NCBI GenBank assembly: GCA_950106755.1
Contig: OX467091.1
Location: 14,525,538-14,589,537 of the forward strand
Direction of reading: 5' to 3'
DNA length: 64,000 nucleotides
Source of the DNA: Climacium dendroides
Taxonomy: Eukaryota > Streptophyta > Bryopsida > Hypnales > Climaciaceae
How positions within the stretch are numbered: position 1 is the stretch's first letter; every line of letters starts with the position of its first letter. The position numbers and the translations under genes are program-made. Shown piece after piece: positions 50,161 to 62,974 of the stretch. The notes below the pieces were generated by a model, which was not told the DNA's origin, searched no databases, and worked only from the letters and a program-made list of their open reading frames with translations.

Positions 50161-51459
50161 GTTGGGGATTTGAATTCTAGCTACCGCAGTTCCTCCAGAG
50201 CGAGAGCTGCAAATTGAAGGTGAAACTCACTCAGGCTCGGTCTTCACAGGGAATCCTCCACCTCTTCCGTCTCTGAGGGCCTGTCTGTCTCTTGCACGGA
50301 GAAGCTAGAGCAGGAGAGCAATGTACTGGAAAATGTAGAGCAGGAAGAGTACATTGAAACCAAATGCGTGAGCAAGTAAGTTATGTACGTTATGAACCCA
50401 ACCGACCCAGGACAGTAAAGTTAGAAAGTTGCCAACAAAAGTTGTCGCCTCTGAGTGACGTGTTGAGGAGACGAAGTGCCAAGGAAGTGGAGGACTGCAG
50501 TCCTGGGCGAGATTCTGGTAGCCACGTCAGTATGAAGGTGATCGGAAACTGAAGAGACGGACGCCGCCCGAAGAAAAACAAGTATGGAGTATAATGGACA
50601 GTTTCTGACGGAGGAATCGCGCAGCCTTTCACTTCCAGTTGGGATGCTGGGCTTGGATGAAATGTATGTATGTATGTACGTACAGGTGCACTTGAGGTGG
50701 GTACTGTACCTTCAAAACCGCCACTTTTTGCCACTGTGCCTAGCAGTGATCCCAGAACCCATTTCAGAACCCATTTATAGGGATTTGTGGAAAAGCTATA
50801 TCGTATGAAAGGGGAAGCTAATTCGCGGAAGTCACCTTTTTTGGTGGAAAAAGGCAGATAAAAGTGGAAAAAAGGTGGTAATTTGTCTACCAAGTTTTTT
50901 TCTACTAGAAAGAATTTACAACTTTACAAAAAAATATGGAGATGGAATGATGGTTACTTTAAGTGTTTCCTTATCTTTGGAATTGCGAAGTGATTGTCAA
51001 AAATGTCAAATATTGGCGATTTTGTTGGCAAGTGTTGTGCACAAGTGCTAATTGTGTTTTGTGTAGAAATGGAGATTTTTGTCCAAATGGAGTATTGTGG
51101 TGAATGTTACTAACAAGGAAGTTGAACCCTTCTTGCAAAATGCAAGACTGCCCAATGCAGTGTTAGTGTTTTGCACAGAAGACAAGCAAGCCATGTTAGA
51201 TTGTAGGATTAGTATCTTAAAACAAAGTCACATAAGAAAGCGACCAAGCAGCATTGCCACAGCTCTACTACTCCAACAATACTCCACAATATCATCCAAG
51301 TAGAGTAGGCCCCAACACTCTTTAGTGTTCATTGTATTGCAGTCTTGAATGTGCATCGTGACCTTTTGTCAAGGTGAACATGAGCATCAGACCTTGCAAA
51401 ACCTCATGAAAACTAAGGATGAAGATTGAACTAGCAATGGCAAGGATTCTGAGAGGATA
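50161..51459. other. SDR upstream region and spacer
   Basis: Holds the SDR 5'UTR and promoter on the minus strand, with no obvious TATA box. A short tatg/tacg microsatellite-like stretch lies near 50663-50685. No other gene is seen. Confidence 0.45.
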
Positions 51460-54400
51460 CTAATCTATTGGCTCTACTTCAAGAATCCCCTTGACGGCCA
51501 ATCTTGACAGCATTCTTCCAAGAATGAATGGCTTCTTCGTAAAGAAAATTTTGTAAAGAAAAGTACAGTTGGCCAAACATGCGCACAACAAGGGGTAGGT
51601 GCTTTCCAAGTCTATTCTATGGCAGGATTTTAGGAACTTGAGATTAGAAAAACACCTCTCATCCTCTATAGATCCAAGCACTAAACAACACCCTATTTCA
51701 TCAACTTTGAAGTACTCAGAGATAAGCTTACACAAGTAGTATAACTATGAGAGTCTATGCCACCATTTGATAATTGGATTGATGTGTAAGGGCTCACCAC
51801 AAGCAACGTCACAACTTGATTTCATAGTCACTTTGAAAAGAACTTGTTGTAAATCCAACTTCGAAGTGTCAAGCATAACATAGGCAGTATGAGCCTTGCT
51901 ACCATTGTACAAAGGATGGCTTTTGTTCACAAGTTGAGTTTTACAATAGAACTTTTTTAGAATAGCCAAATAAATGGTGTGGAAAAGTGGCCTCAGCGCC
52001 CTTTTACTTCCAATACTGGAGATAAATTATCCCAAACCCATCTAGGAGTTCTTGCTGTAGAAATTGGCAATCAAACTCATCGCACAGTGATTGCACTATG
52101 TCTAAATACAAAGAAACACGATAGAAGTAAGAATCAAGGATATGAAGAAAAGAACAGCATTGCTAGCCTACTACAAGCTGCAGCTAAAAGCCGCAATTGG
52201 AAGCCCAACTTATGCTCAATACTCACAGCCCTAGTTGACAATCCTAATTCATAGCCCTAGCTTATCGACCAAGTTCATCGACCAAGCTTACAACCCCAAC
52301 TCATCGAGCAAGTTCAAAACACCAGCTTACAGCCCCAATTCATCAAGCAAGTTTAGAACACCAGCTCATAGCTTCAACTCATTGAACAAATTCAAAATAC
52401 CAACTCATATACTCAACTCATCGAGCAAGTTCAAAATACTAGCTCATAGCCTTGCTCACAGACCAAATTCATCGGCCAAGCTCATAGCTCCAACTCACAG
52501 CCCCAACTCATAGAGCCAGCTCATAGAGTCTAATCTAAATACCAACATTCAAAACCAAAGAGGCAAATGAGAACCAAAATAATAGAAAATGAAATCAAAT
52601 GAAGCAAAGAAAGAAAAATTGAAAATGGAATCAAATGAAACAAAGAAAACAAATGGAAAAAAAACAAAAGAAACATATCTAAAAATTGCCACTCTACATT
52701 CTTTTGCACGTGGTGGAATTCCTCCTCTATGACAAAAAGATGCGTACTGGTCACATTGTCATGGCAATGTGCATAGACATGTGTCACTGACAAATCAAAA
52801 AACAAATGAGAGATGCTAGAGTTGCAAGGCAACTCCTTCTATTATAGGGGGATGTCCTTGCATTGCAAGAATATTAGCTCATTGTATCTGCCAAATTCTT
52901 CCTTGTTGTAAGCCATAGAATTGTCAATAAAAAGCCTTGCCAACTCATTCTGGAAGCTTTTCATATCACTCATGAAATCAAACACAAAAATATCCCAAGC
53001 CTGAGACAATTTGATCAAACAATGCATTGCATTAAGCAAAGGAATGAAGCAAGCCAAAAATAGTAAGACTTCAATGTCAGCAAGTGAGTCAAAATTGTCA
53101 CATGCTCTAGCATTAGACCTCTAGCCAAGACCACCAGTCATGTCCACATCCATTTTCACAAGCATAGTCGTATATTCCTCTATGATGCGTTGTGCTAGAC
53201 TCCTTATAGAAATCTAGCACCTCTCCATATTGTGGACCATCTTTGAACCCTTAGTTTCCATGAGATTTGCATGTTTTTGCAACTTAGCATGATACTTATT
53301 AAAGTGACAAAAATAAGAATAGATAGACTAAAACACTCCTTCAAGTCGATTGACCATGGGATACTTGGAGAAAGTCTCCACAACAAGATTAATCTTGTCA
53401 CTCACACAACTTGTTCCCAATGTAAAGAAAGCCCACTTCTTGCGGATCTTTGTTGTAACTCATGTTCTCGGACCCTAGAAAATACTCACCCTATTAGCCC
53501 CAAAACATACAAGTTTAGAAGCAATTTCCTCATGTGTAAGTTCACCCTCATCTTATAAAGCTTGCATAATAACTTATGTCAAGTAGTCTGCCGTGCTACC
53601 TTCAGGAATACAAGACAAATACAAGTAAGGCATTCTCTCTCAATTCTCCATCGTTGAACATCGATCTAACAAGTATTATCTACTGTGTTGACCTCATCAG
53701 CACTAATGGAGACAACCCTCGTAGATTGCACAACATACTTGAGAGCAATTAGAATGGATGCATGAAGATGTTCACTCATTTCCCACCCTGAACTTTCGGA
53801 CCAATGCTTTGAAAGCAAATGCTTCACCTTCAAGTGCCTAAGCAAGTATTGTTGCTTTTCATAATCACGCATAAGTCTACCGTGAGTGAGAATTTGAAGC
53901 AATGTAGAAAATTGAACTCCCTTCTGCTTGAAGTTGCTTTGTAGGCTAGTAGTGAACTGATCAACCACGGTGCCAACATACTTCTAGGTTGCCCAAAGTT
54001 TGTAGTTCTTCAAGTGCTTGCAATCCACCTTCACAAACGTCTCACCTTTCCTTAAGTACGGAAATGGAATGCCATCTACTTGACAAGTTTGCTTCCCCTC
54101 ATACTTTTTGAGATTGTTTGCCTTTAGAACTAGAACCTTCTTCCTTCCCATAATTGTAGTACAACTACGGTAGACTACCCTAGATAAATTTCCATCGGCA
54201 TTGTATTCAGCCTCCACCCACGAGAATTTGCAGGCCCAGACCTCCTACCAATGCTTGGTGATTGTCCTCGAGCGGTCTTACATCTTTTCCGCACATTGTT
54301 TGTAACCCCACCCTTCTTCCCCATTACACAAATCTCACAATTGCTACTTGCATCAAAACAAGGAATATCCGGAAACCCAAGTGAGACAACAATATTCTTC

Positions 54401-54640
54401 AAAGGTGGATCGTGGGATGTTGGTCAACTAAGGGATTGAGATAGGTGCGTTACAAAGATGTGCGTCACATCGCACCCTATTGTGTCCATCGCCAAGTTGC
54501 ACCCCGTTGTGTTCATCACCAAGTCGTTGGAACAAGCATTAGAATTTGGCACCAAATATTTTCCAATGTCGTTCATATTCCGGCTAGAACCAAATGTTCG
54601 CATCCGTAAATTGTCAAGAAGCTTCAACCATGGTGCCATG
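51460..54640 (-). pseudogene. hAT-like transposase relic (ZNF862/DUF4371 type), copy 2
   Basis: Minus-strand fragments read in order. The N-terminus near 54640 begins MAPWLKLLDNLRMRTFGSS. 54175-54402 and 53984-54217 form an N-terminal region with Cys pairs. 53666-53968 holds ISADEVNTVDNTC, the counterpart of LSVDEISTIDSQSW in copy 1. 52842-53057 reads ACFIPLLNAMHCLIKLSQ. 51460-51735 has LVLGSIEDERCFSNLKFLKS, which fits the hAT C-terminal dimerisation region. Frame breaks and a repeat-rich insert (52240-52830) disable it. The terminal inverted repeats and 8-bp duplication were not found by eye. Confidence 0.7.
52290..52445. repeat. 39-bp minisatellite inside hAT-like relic 2
   Basis: Four diverged units of 39 bp (aactcatcgagcaagttcaa core) start near 52294, 52333, 52372 and 52411. 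On the plus strand they read as a 13-residue repeat, which is a by-product of the 39-bp unit, not a gene. Confidence 0.75.
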
Positions 54641-57600
54641 AGAACTTGCACAACAAACAACAAACACAAAGATAGAAGAGTACAACAAAACAAACATGTT
54701 CAACCACACAAACACAAACTAGAAATCTTGCTAGAAATCAAAGTAACCAAGACCTTGCAAGGTGGCTAATCTATCTAAACAAAGAGTATACAATTGAGAA
54801 CAACAAAAGCAAGTTCATTGAAGTAAGATTGCACAAAACACAAGCAAACACAATAAGTTGGCAAAGAAAATTAATACTCCAATATCCCTTCCGCCGCCCA
54901 TCCAAAGCTTAAATTGTCAAAAACCCTTGCAGGAAGAAGCATCTAATGGTAGTGCAGCACCAAATCACCAACAACTCTCTGCAAATTACCCAAGCCAAGT
55001 TAATTCTAGAATGTGGAGTTGTGGACTCCATTGAATCAGAAGCCACCATTTTAGAAGTGTAGTGAATGTAAGAGACGATGCGCCTCCAAAATCTTCATGA
55101 CAAGTTGACAACCCAGAAGTGATGCGCTCAAATGCTAAATGATTGGAACTTCAAAAATTCAAATTCAAAAAGATGTTGCATTCAAACAACAAGTTCTTTG
55201 AGAAAGTGACTAAGTGACAACGGCAACAAAGGCACTCAAAGCACAACTCTCGAGAGCCTCCAACAAGACAGTAAAGATTTAGGAGTTAATACAAATGCTT
55301 AGCAGCAAAAATCAAGATTAAGGAGTTAATGTGAATACTCAACAATAGAGTGAGTGCCAAACCCTAGTGGATTGCTACGAAATCAATGACTGCGATTGCA
55401 CTGCATCTACTAACAATCAATGGCTGGGGGTGTGCTAGGGCAATGGATGAACAGAATACATAGCAAACAAGCACAACGACTTCGTCAAACTAATCATCCC
55501 CTTGGCAAATGGAAGCACAATTCTATTCAAAAAATGACTAAAATCTCTTTTTTTCAAAGATTTCCTACTATGTACATTTTGCACAAGTTTCTTTTGGTAA
55601 AATCAACACAAAATAGTCAATTTTACAATGCTAGTGCCTGGTTAAGGTAGAACGACTCATTGTGGTCAGATGACCCATAGTAGACACTTGGGGAATGACC
55701 CCATTATGGTTTATTTTAGTATGTAAAATTTTGACCACAATATATGTCTTACGTGAGAGTAATGGAGTGATTAGTGACTTCATTAGAAACTTTCTACTTT
55801 TCAGTGTAAATTCATTGTAAGAATGAACTTTTTAGACTTTCTATGCTAGAAAATACAATGGCTGCTTTAGATGAACAAAATGAACATAATGGATTCAAAT
55901 TTTGGATCATGATGCATTGAACACTTCAAAAATTCATAGCAAATTCATATTTTGTCAAAAAAACATAATTTCAATTGCTCTCACTATTTCTTAGACTTGT
56001 AATAATGTGGAAAACATTGAAAATTTTCAACAACAACATGAGGTCAAACTCCTAATTCTAACCACAATGGGTTGTTTTACCTTACTATTGCTACTAGGAT
56101 TGGGCACATTCGTATTTTCTTGTTGGCAAGTGAAAGGACATTCCAATACACTAAAAAAATGTGACATTTGGATACTGTATGTTAACCCCTAAGCACCCCA
56201 GTGATAGGGATTTGTTGCTCAAAACTTTTAAAAAGGTCACTAGAGTTTCCAGATGGAACTATACTTCGTTCAAAATTGTACCAGACTTGGCAAAGTGGGG
56301 TAATGAGTTACAAGGAGTGGGGGGTAGAGGTTTAGCAAGTAGTAGGGTGGGTGATTTCTACAAATTAAAACAAATTGAAGTGTTCTCGAGTTTAGAGCTA
56401 TGGCAATGAGCGATTGGAATGACCAAGGAGGGCCAGTCGCATACCATTGGGGCGTTTTGGCACCAGATTCTACATGATGACTATTCATTTTGACATATTG
56501 TTAAAGTGACTCCGCTCCCACATCATTGAGAGGTGTTGTGGAAGGATTTCTTTTTGGTTGACTTTCAGGCAAGGATCTCAATGGCTATGATTGTCTCCAT
56601 CGCTAATTTTGGCCCAAGTTGCATCAGAGGTGTGGCATCTTCCAGCACATGCAAACGAGGGGAGCAAGGGGCAGTAGCTGAGCAGTTGAAGAGTTGACAA
56701 TGTGGCGCTTGGAGTGTAGTAATTGCCCCCAACTACAAGTTAATGTGTTCAATGTGATGGATTGCCTCCCTTTCAATCTCTCTAGTTCAAGTTTTATGGA
56801 TTCAAGTTGAGAGGGAGGTGGTTACAATCAAACTCTTGGATTTTGGCAATGTGATAGTTAGACCCTAAACCTCATGGTTGGTAGCTATAGTATCACAACT
56901 GCATTGTGTGTAATCTAAATTTTGCTTTTGTACATGAAACTCCTCATTTGGCACTTTGTTTTATTTGCAAATTTTTTCTTTTCATCAATCAATATCTTCC
57001 AAGCTGCTTTTCCTTGTATTGGGACCCGGTCATGAGCACATGTTGTCTAGTGGCTTATTGAATTGTGATGAGGGCAATAGAGTGTAATGTTGGTGGGTTG
57101 GGGTGTGGTCAAGTTGAGATGTGGTCATGTGGTTGAATGTCATGTGTACCTTCTAGTTTCATTTGCACTTGTGTAGCTCAACAATTAAGAATCTTGTGTT
57201 GGAGTCATGTAGCATGAAGTCTCTAAGAGCACCCCCGTAAAGGCCTTAGCCTTGGGTCAATTAGTTCAAAGAGTGGGCAGATGCGATTTAGTTTTCCCTC
57301 TCCTATCGAGCGCCTTAGCAAGGAGAAGGTATCATTATTGCCTAGCCACATCCACTCTAGGATCATTCAATTGACATCAAACCATTATATATCCCCTTGG
57401 CACGAGACACTTAACTTGGCACTTGTATGGTACAATGCACTACCTCCCAAGTCCTTACCTATCAGTGGCGTTATATGCTACTACTGGTGGACCTCCTATC
57501 CATCGCTATGAACTCCTTGCATTCGTGCACTGATTTTGATGTGCTCTGCTTACTAAAAGATTCTGAAAATTTGTAGCCTATTAGAGGATAATTTGGCCTA

Positions 57601-59422
57601 ATTTTTGCAAAAAATTCAGAACCCCACATGCCTTATTCGTTTGGCAAACATGTCTTGAAGTATTGGACCACCAAAAAATTGGGTCCAATTTTGAAAGTCA
57701 ATCCACCTTTGACTATTATAAATTTTAGTTCCGTACGGTAAAACTTTTTGAAACTTGTAGAGCACCTTGGGCCTTGGGTTCTCTCCGCATTTCGACAATG
57801 AAGTTCCATGTACCTGTTCAACATACATATGTACCAATTTTAGGAAAAAAAATGGTGGCAATTTTAGGCAAAGTATAATTACTTTGTCTATCTCTTCAGT
57901 TTGCAATCCATCTCTTCAATTTGTGATCATTACTTACTAGCAAAGTAATAATGGTGGTTTTAGGCAAGGTGTGCTTTTGGATGTATCCACTTGATTATTA
58001 CTTCTAGTCATGTGGGATGACAATAAGTAGTGAAATTAGTAAGGTTACTTCAAAAAAATATTATTGTTTTCAATTAATATGTAAGAAATAACTTAATCAT
58101 ATTATTGAACATGGACCTAGGAAGGGCAAAAACCCATTGTGGACCTAGTGTGTATAGTTTCATTTGTTGGATTCACAAAACTTTCTAATAAGATCAAATA
58201 AAATCAAGGGGTATTTCACATGTATTTTAGCCAATTGTCATTTTTTAAAACAAACAAACATTATAGGTTGTCAAAGCAAAATCAAGTAACTTTCATTGTG
58301 GACCTTTGAGGGGACTATTCTTGCCCTTTGATCATTGCGTATATTTAGATTGATGAGATTCAAGATTTTATTTTTACAATAGAACAACAAATAAAAAAAA
58401 AATTCACAAGTATTTTGGTTAACTCCATTTTCATTAAAAAAGAAAAAAAAAGAAAAAAAGACACATTATTGAAGTGATTAAAGCAAAAATGTATAGCTAC
58501 TCATTGTTGTTGCCAAAGAGGACTATTCTTGTCCACTTCAAATCTAATGTGATTCTTTGAACTCCCTACATGGGATTGGTTGCAATGATAATCCACAAGC
58601 ATCCCTTCAAATTGTGAAATAATTGGAATAACCCTTTTGCCATGAGTATCTACATTGCATGGTAATGTTCCTTGAAGTTATAACATTCAAAAGTCATAAT
58701 GCAACCGTTCACAATTTTCACTACAATCTAACAATTGCACTTGGGGTGATTTTGGGTATATATACCTTAGTTGTTCATTCAGATGTGTGACTTTTTGTTT
58801 GTTTCTAAAGCCAACCTATGAAGGCCTTCATTTACAATGTCAGTGGGACGTGTTTTGCTTCTGCACACACTTGCATATACTTTTGCATTTGACTCGAGAC
58901 TACAGTAACGATGGACAAAGCTGTCAAATGCAAGCTAGAATGCAGCTAGTCGCCCATCTACCTCGCTATCACTTCCAGAGAATGACGCAAGATCCCAGGA
59001 CTTGTTTGGATCAATTCAGTTATCTAATACGTCACAAAATGGAAAAGAAACAGCAACCTCGATGCAATCAAATTCAAGTCTGAAGCACAGCGATCTTATC
59101 ACAGTGACCTCTCCATTACGAAAAGCATATCATTTGCAAGCCTATGCATAGCAACCATAATTCAGTTTGTTCGAACCCAAGGTGCACTAGTTCGGGCAAT
59201 ATCTCTGACTTGCTTTATTCTGATCATCACGAACAAATCTTGTTCACAATACAAAAAGACCTATTTCGATTCACTGCACATTGACATTGTACAGTAGAAT
59301 AGGCGGAGAGTTTTCGGAAGAGAGACAAACACGACAAAGGCTCTTCATGTTTGCTATGGACCCTTCACAACCAGAGTGGCATGCATCTAACCAGTAGGAA
59401 ACAAAACTACTGAAGCATCGAT
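54641..59422. other. Intergenic DNA, no gene seen
   Basis: The part up to about 55650 may be the 5' flank of the hAT-like relic. Bases 56127-56181 carry the gcaagtgaaagg...catttggatactgtatg module also seen at 2575 and 33074. Bases 57945-57975 recall the taatggtgg-tttta-g-aaggtg word of 2710 and 14035. Otherwise nothing recognisable. Confidence 0.45.
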
Positions 59423-59689
59423 TTAGTGCTTAGCATGCTTCGCTGCTTCCTCCGCATGACGCAAATGCCGGATCTCCGTGGGCCAGGAAATAGCGTAGGA
59501 GAGGAATCCAACAGAGATCATCACATCCATGAGAGGCCTGATGCTTCCCGTCTGAATGTACTTCTCGTTGTAATTGTACAACCACGACCACGTGTCCTTC
59601 ACCACCTTCTCCCGGGTAAGGGATGACTTCACGTAGGTGGGAACGTCCTTCACCTTCATGCTCGCCAGATTCCTCAAAGGAGCCGCCAT
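59423..59689 (-). CDS. Small mitochondrial-type protein, plant ATP synthase accessory subunit-like
   Basis: A single coding exon of 88 codons. The start is the ATG at 59689 in a CCAACATGGCG context. The protein has a basic amphipathic N-terminus, NYNEKYIQTGSIRPL, one short hydrophobic segment (about residues 55-70, VMISVGFLSYAISWP), and a charged His/Lys tail (HLRHAEEAAKHAKH). This layout, with KY-QTGS and the single membrane span, resembles the small plant proteins annotated as fiber protein Fb15 / mitochondrial ATP synthase accessory subunit. A role in the inner-membrane ATP synthase is inferred from that resemblance. Just upstream, caattgtgcag suggests a splice acceptor, so the 5'UTR is probably split (see next entry). 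A different small inner-membrane protein remains possible. Confidence 0.75.
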   Translation of the reverse strand: MAAPLRNLASMKVKDVPTYVKSSLTREKVVKDTWSWLYNYNEKYIQTGSIRPLMDVMISVGFLSYAISWPTEIRHLRHAEEAAKHAKH

Positions 59690-59700
59690 GTTGGCAGACA

Positions 59701-60740
59701 CTGCACAATTGAAACGGGAAAAATAAAGGTTACCTTTAGACTCGTAAGCGAAAACTCGAATCAAGGGAGAAAGTACCCGAAAACGTCCAGAAGCTACAAT
59801 GCGCCTCACAAAGAAGACAAAAAGATGAAGGACACAAAATCTTTAAAAAATTGACTCGGCCTACTCCATCATATAAAAAGTACAGAAAAATAAAAATTGT
59901 GCAGGAAGCTTGAAATTAGTGAAATAAAGACTGCGAAGCACTGAGAAATCAGATTTGACACCTCCTAACCACGCGGAATGATTCCAAAAGCCACTCTCCG
60001 GAACTTCAGAGAGTCAATCACACATACCACGAAGTAGTTCCTCAAAAGAAAGTTATTGCAATTGTAAGCGGGAATGGAACAATATCACGGTGTCACCTTC
60101 AATGCAAGGGAAGAGCTCCATGACTTAACCTAAGGAATAAATACGGTAGATCCCGTCTTCTATACTCACCCTACAGCAACTCACATTGGACTTATAGCTC
60201 AGTCACTCTTGTGCTTCATACAACTGGTTGGAGCATGGTTGGAGCGTAACAGCGCTATACGTCTACAGCCCCTGATCTTTAAACACAAACGAAGTTTTCT
60301 ACCGTCACCTACACTGATCTACAATCTCCAACATCGAAATTACATAAGATACTCATTCACAGTGATAAAAGAAATTAACTTCTCGAGAGAGTTTGTGCCT
60401 TGTCCACAAGCGATCTTCCGAAAATCACACCTCCTACATACTGGATAAACGATCAAAGTGACCTCTACCTTACCTCGAGAGCCGAAACGAAAACTCTATC
60501 TAAAACAAGAAACGCACTACCTCTCCACACAGCGACAACAAGGCACTATTAGTTTACCCTAATTCCCACAGAAACCTAAACACAAAAAAGAAAGCGAACC
60601 GTAGCCACCGAATAAAGAATTCGGAACCAAATCACCTCCCAGAACAGAACATCCGGAAGAAACCCTAAGACTGTTCCTTCCCCAACATCAAGCAGTTTCA
60701 CCAATCCTCATTTTCAATCAGAATTTCGAGCGAAAGCACT
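59701..60740 (-). other. Probable 5'UTR intron of the small mitochondrial protein gene
   Basis: A donor ctcg|gtaagtgc on the minus strand (intron starting at 60740) follows a pyrimidine-rich exon with ttcttcttcttc. An acceptor ttgtgcag ends near 59701, twelve bases before the ATG. A leader intron of about 1 kb is common in plant housekeeping genes and often raises expression. The upstream exon would run from 60741 to about 60900. Confidence 0.55.
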
Positions 60741-60949
60741 TACCGAGAAGAAGAAGAAGAAGAGGAAAACGGCGACAAACGGCGGAAATGCAGAGATTGA
60801 GGAGCAGGGAGAGCGCTTACGAGAGATGGAGACGAAGATGACGAGATTGATGGGGTGCGGGAAGATGGAGCTCTTGCTGGGAAATGGACTCTGGGAAAGT
60901 CTCGTCTCTCTCTGGGAATGAAGAAGGGGACAGAAAGGGTCCCTATCAC

Positions 60950-62974
60950 CGTCGCGCTTTCAATTCCTCATTTCAATTTTTTATTTTTTTTAAAGTCTCT
61001 CATTGGGCAAAATTTCACACACCTGCAATCAGCCAAACCCTGCATAAAAGACAAAATAAATTTCAAAATTCTACATGGATGTGTGCAATAGTCGCAAAAG
61101 GAAAAGCACAACTATTAGACAACAAAATTTTGGGGAGGCGCTTATGAAAAGGGGAGGAGGTAAATTTTTAACTTTTTTGAAAACTATATTCAACATTGTA
61201 TTTAAAGTTTTTGGTTGCTTTTAGGTTGACAACAAGGCAAAGATAATCCTAAAATGTACTCTGCAATTTTTACTAGTAGTGAAAGCATCTTAAAAACTAG
61301 AGAAAACACTTTTGACCCTTGATACCTCAAAAATTCATTTTTGATTCTAACATAGTAAAGAAGTTATTTTTTCTATCTCAAAATAAATCTGTGGTACTCC
61401 CTACTAAAGACCACGGATTTATTTTGAGATAGAAGAAATATCTCTTACTATGGTGATTAAATTACTATATTGTAGGTTTTAGAAACTAATTTGGTTTGCT
61501 TTGTTATTTTTGGTATGGAACTTTGTAAAATTTGATAAAACATTTTAATCGTGAATCCATAGAATGTTTTGGAAAAAACTATTGAATATAATTCACTAAT
61601 TCTTTGTTGAATCTTCAAAGGTATTTCAATATACCCTTTGGACTTATTTAGGATATTGTTTTGAATAAATTGCCTATTTTAATACCTATATGTTCAAATC
61701 GTCAACATCAATTGTTTTCATATGTAGAAAAATTGAAGAATTTGTAGGATAAGCTAAACAAAATATACAAATGAAAAAGATGACTATTACCTTATATTTT
61801 TGAATATTTAATAATCATTTTTAAAATTATTATAATTGACTATTTAGCTAGCTTCTAAAAAAAAATTTATTTTCAAATTTTGGTTTCAAATTTTGTTGGA
61901 AAATATTGATTAATGTAGTAGTTGATCTAATTGCATGGATACGATGTATGATTCACATTTTCCATCTTTGTTTGAAAATCATTATGAAATTGTTATTTTG
62001 ATTTGCATATTATAATAAATTTTCACACTTTTTAAAATTCAGATTATTTCATAGTACCCAAGGAATATGCACTTGAAAATTTATTGAATTTCATTCAATT
62101 CTTTACTATTACAAAAAATATTTCACCTAACTTACATTAATTTGGGAATTATACAAATTTGGAAGTTACACTAACACAAAGGTTCACAATATTTCAAATA
62201 TAATCAATGTAGCATAATTTGCACTTTTTTCATAGTATCCCTAAGCATATGATTTTCATTTCAATTTCATCAATGGCTAATTCATTCAATTAGTGTAAAG
62301 ACGTTGTACATTCATTACTTTCTTTCAATACATACTTTTAAAAATTATAGATCACATCTTTACATCATATTTCTATTTTGCTCAAGAATTCCAAGCTCGC
62401 AACAATTCACCTTTTACAAAGTACATGAATGAATTGAAGATGTCAAACCCAAGCATATCCATGACATATTTGTTTTTACATCTTTAAAAATCTATGGAAA
62501 TTTTTAGTCCCTCCAATGTCTAATGTATTGCATTCTCATTCATATACTAGTATCACATTGTAAACATCCAAAATAAGCTCCTCTACCTTACATTACAAGA
62601 AGTTAAAATCAATCCATGAAAGCACAAGGCTTTTTGACACCCTTTCATGTAAAAGTGGCACATTCCTCAAAGTACAACAACCCTTTTCAATGAAGGGTTA
62701 ATCTAAGGCTGGGGTGACAGCCCTTACAATTGTGCCTTGGGCTTGTTCAAATCCTCGAATGCTCACAGATTTCATACAGTGGTGTTGCAATTCATATTTT
62801 CATACTTTACCTTCAAGTCTACACGCGGCCATTTAGCCAAGCTCGTGTCCACCAGGTCCACAACGCCTAACCAGTCCAGCTTCTACAAGTTAAGGGTGGT
62901 AGCTTCATAAGGATGGCTACTCACGCAACTGCATTTAAAATAATTAAAATGAAAAATAAATCTCTGAAATTCAA
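60950..62974. other. Intergenic DNA with a small foldback
   Basis: AT-rich, with no gene. The foldback at 61351-61452 is listed separately. The last 200 bases should contain the RPB7 3'UTR (minus strand). Confidence 0.5.
61351..61452. repeat. Short foldback repeat
   Basis: Arms 61351-61395 and 61410-61452 pair with a few mismatches around a 14-base loop (actccctactaaag). The inner stem ctatctcaaaataaatc and its inverse are nearly perfect. No target duplication is obvious. Confidence 0.75.

Noticed and set aside
52235..52513. Repetitive 92-codon frame
   Set aside because: It is the translation of a 39-bp minisatellite with no upstream gene signal.
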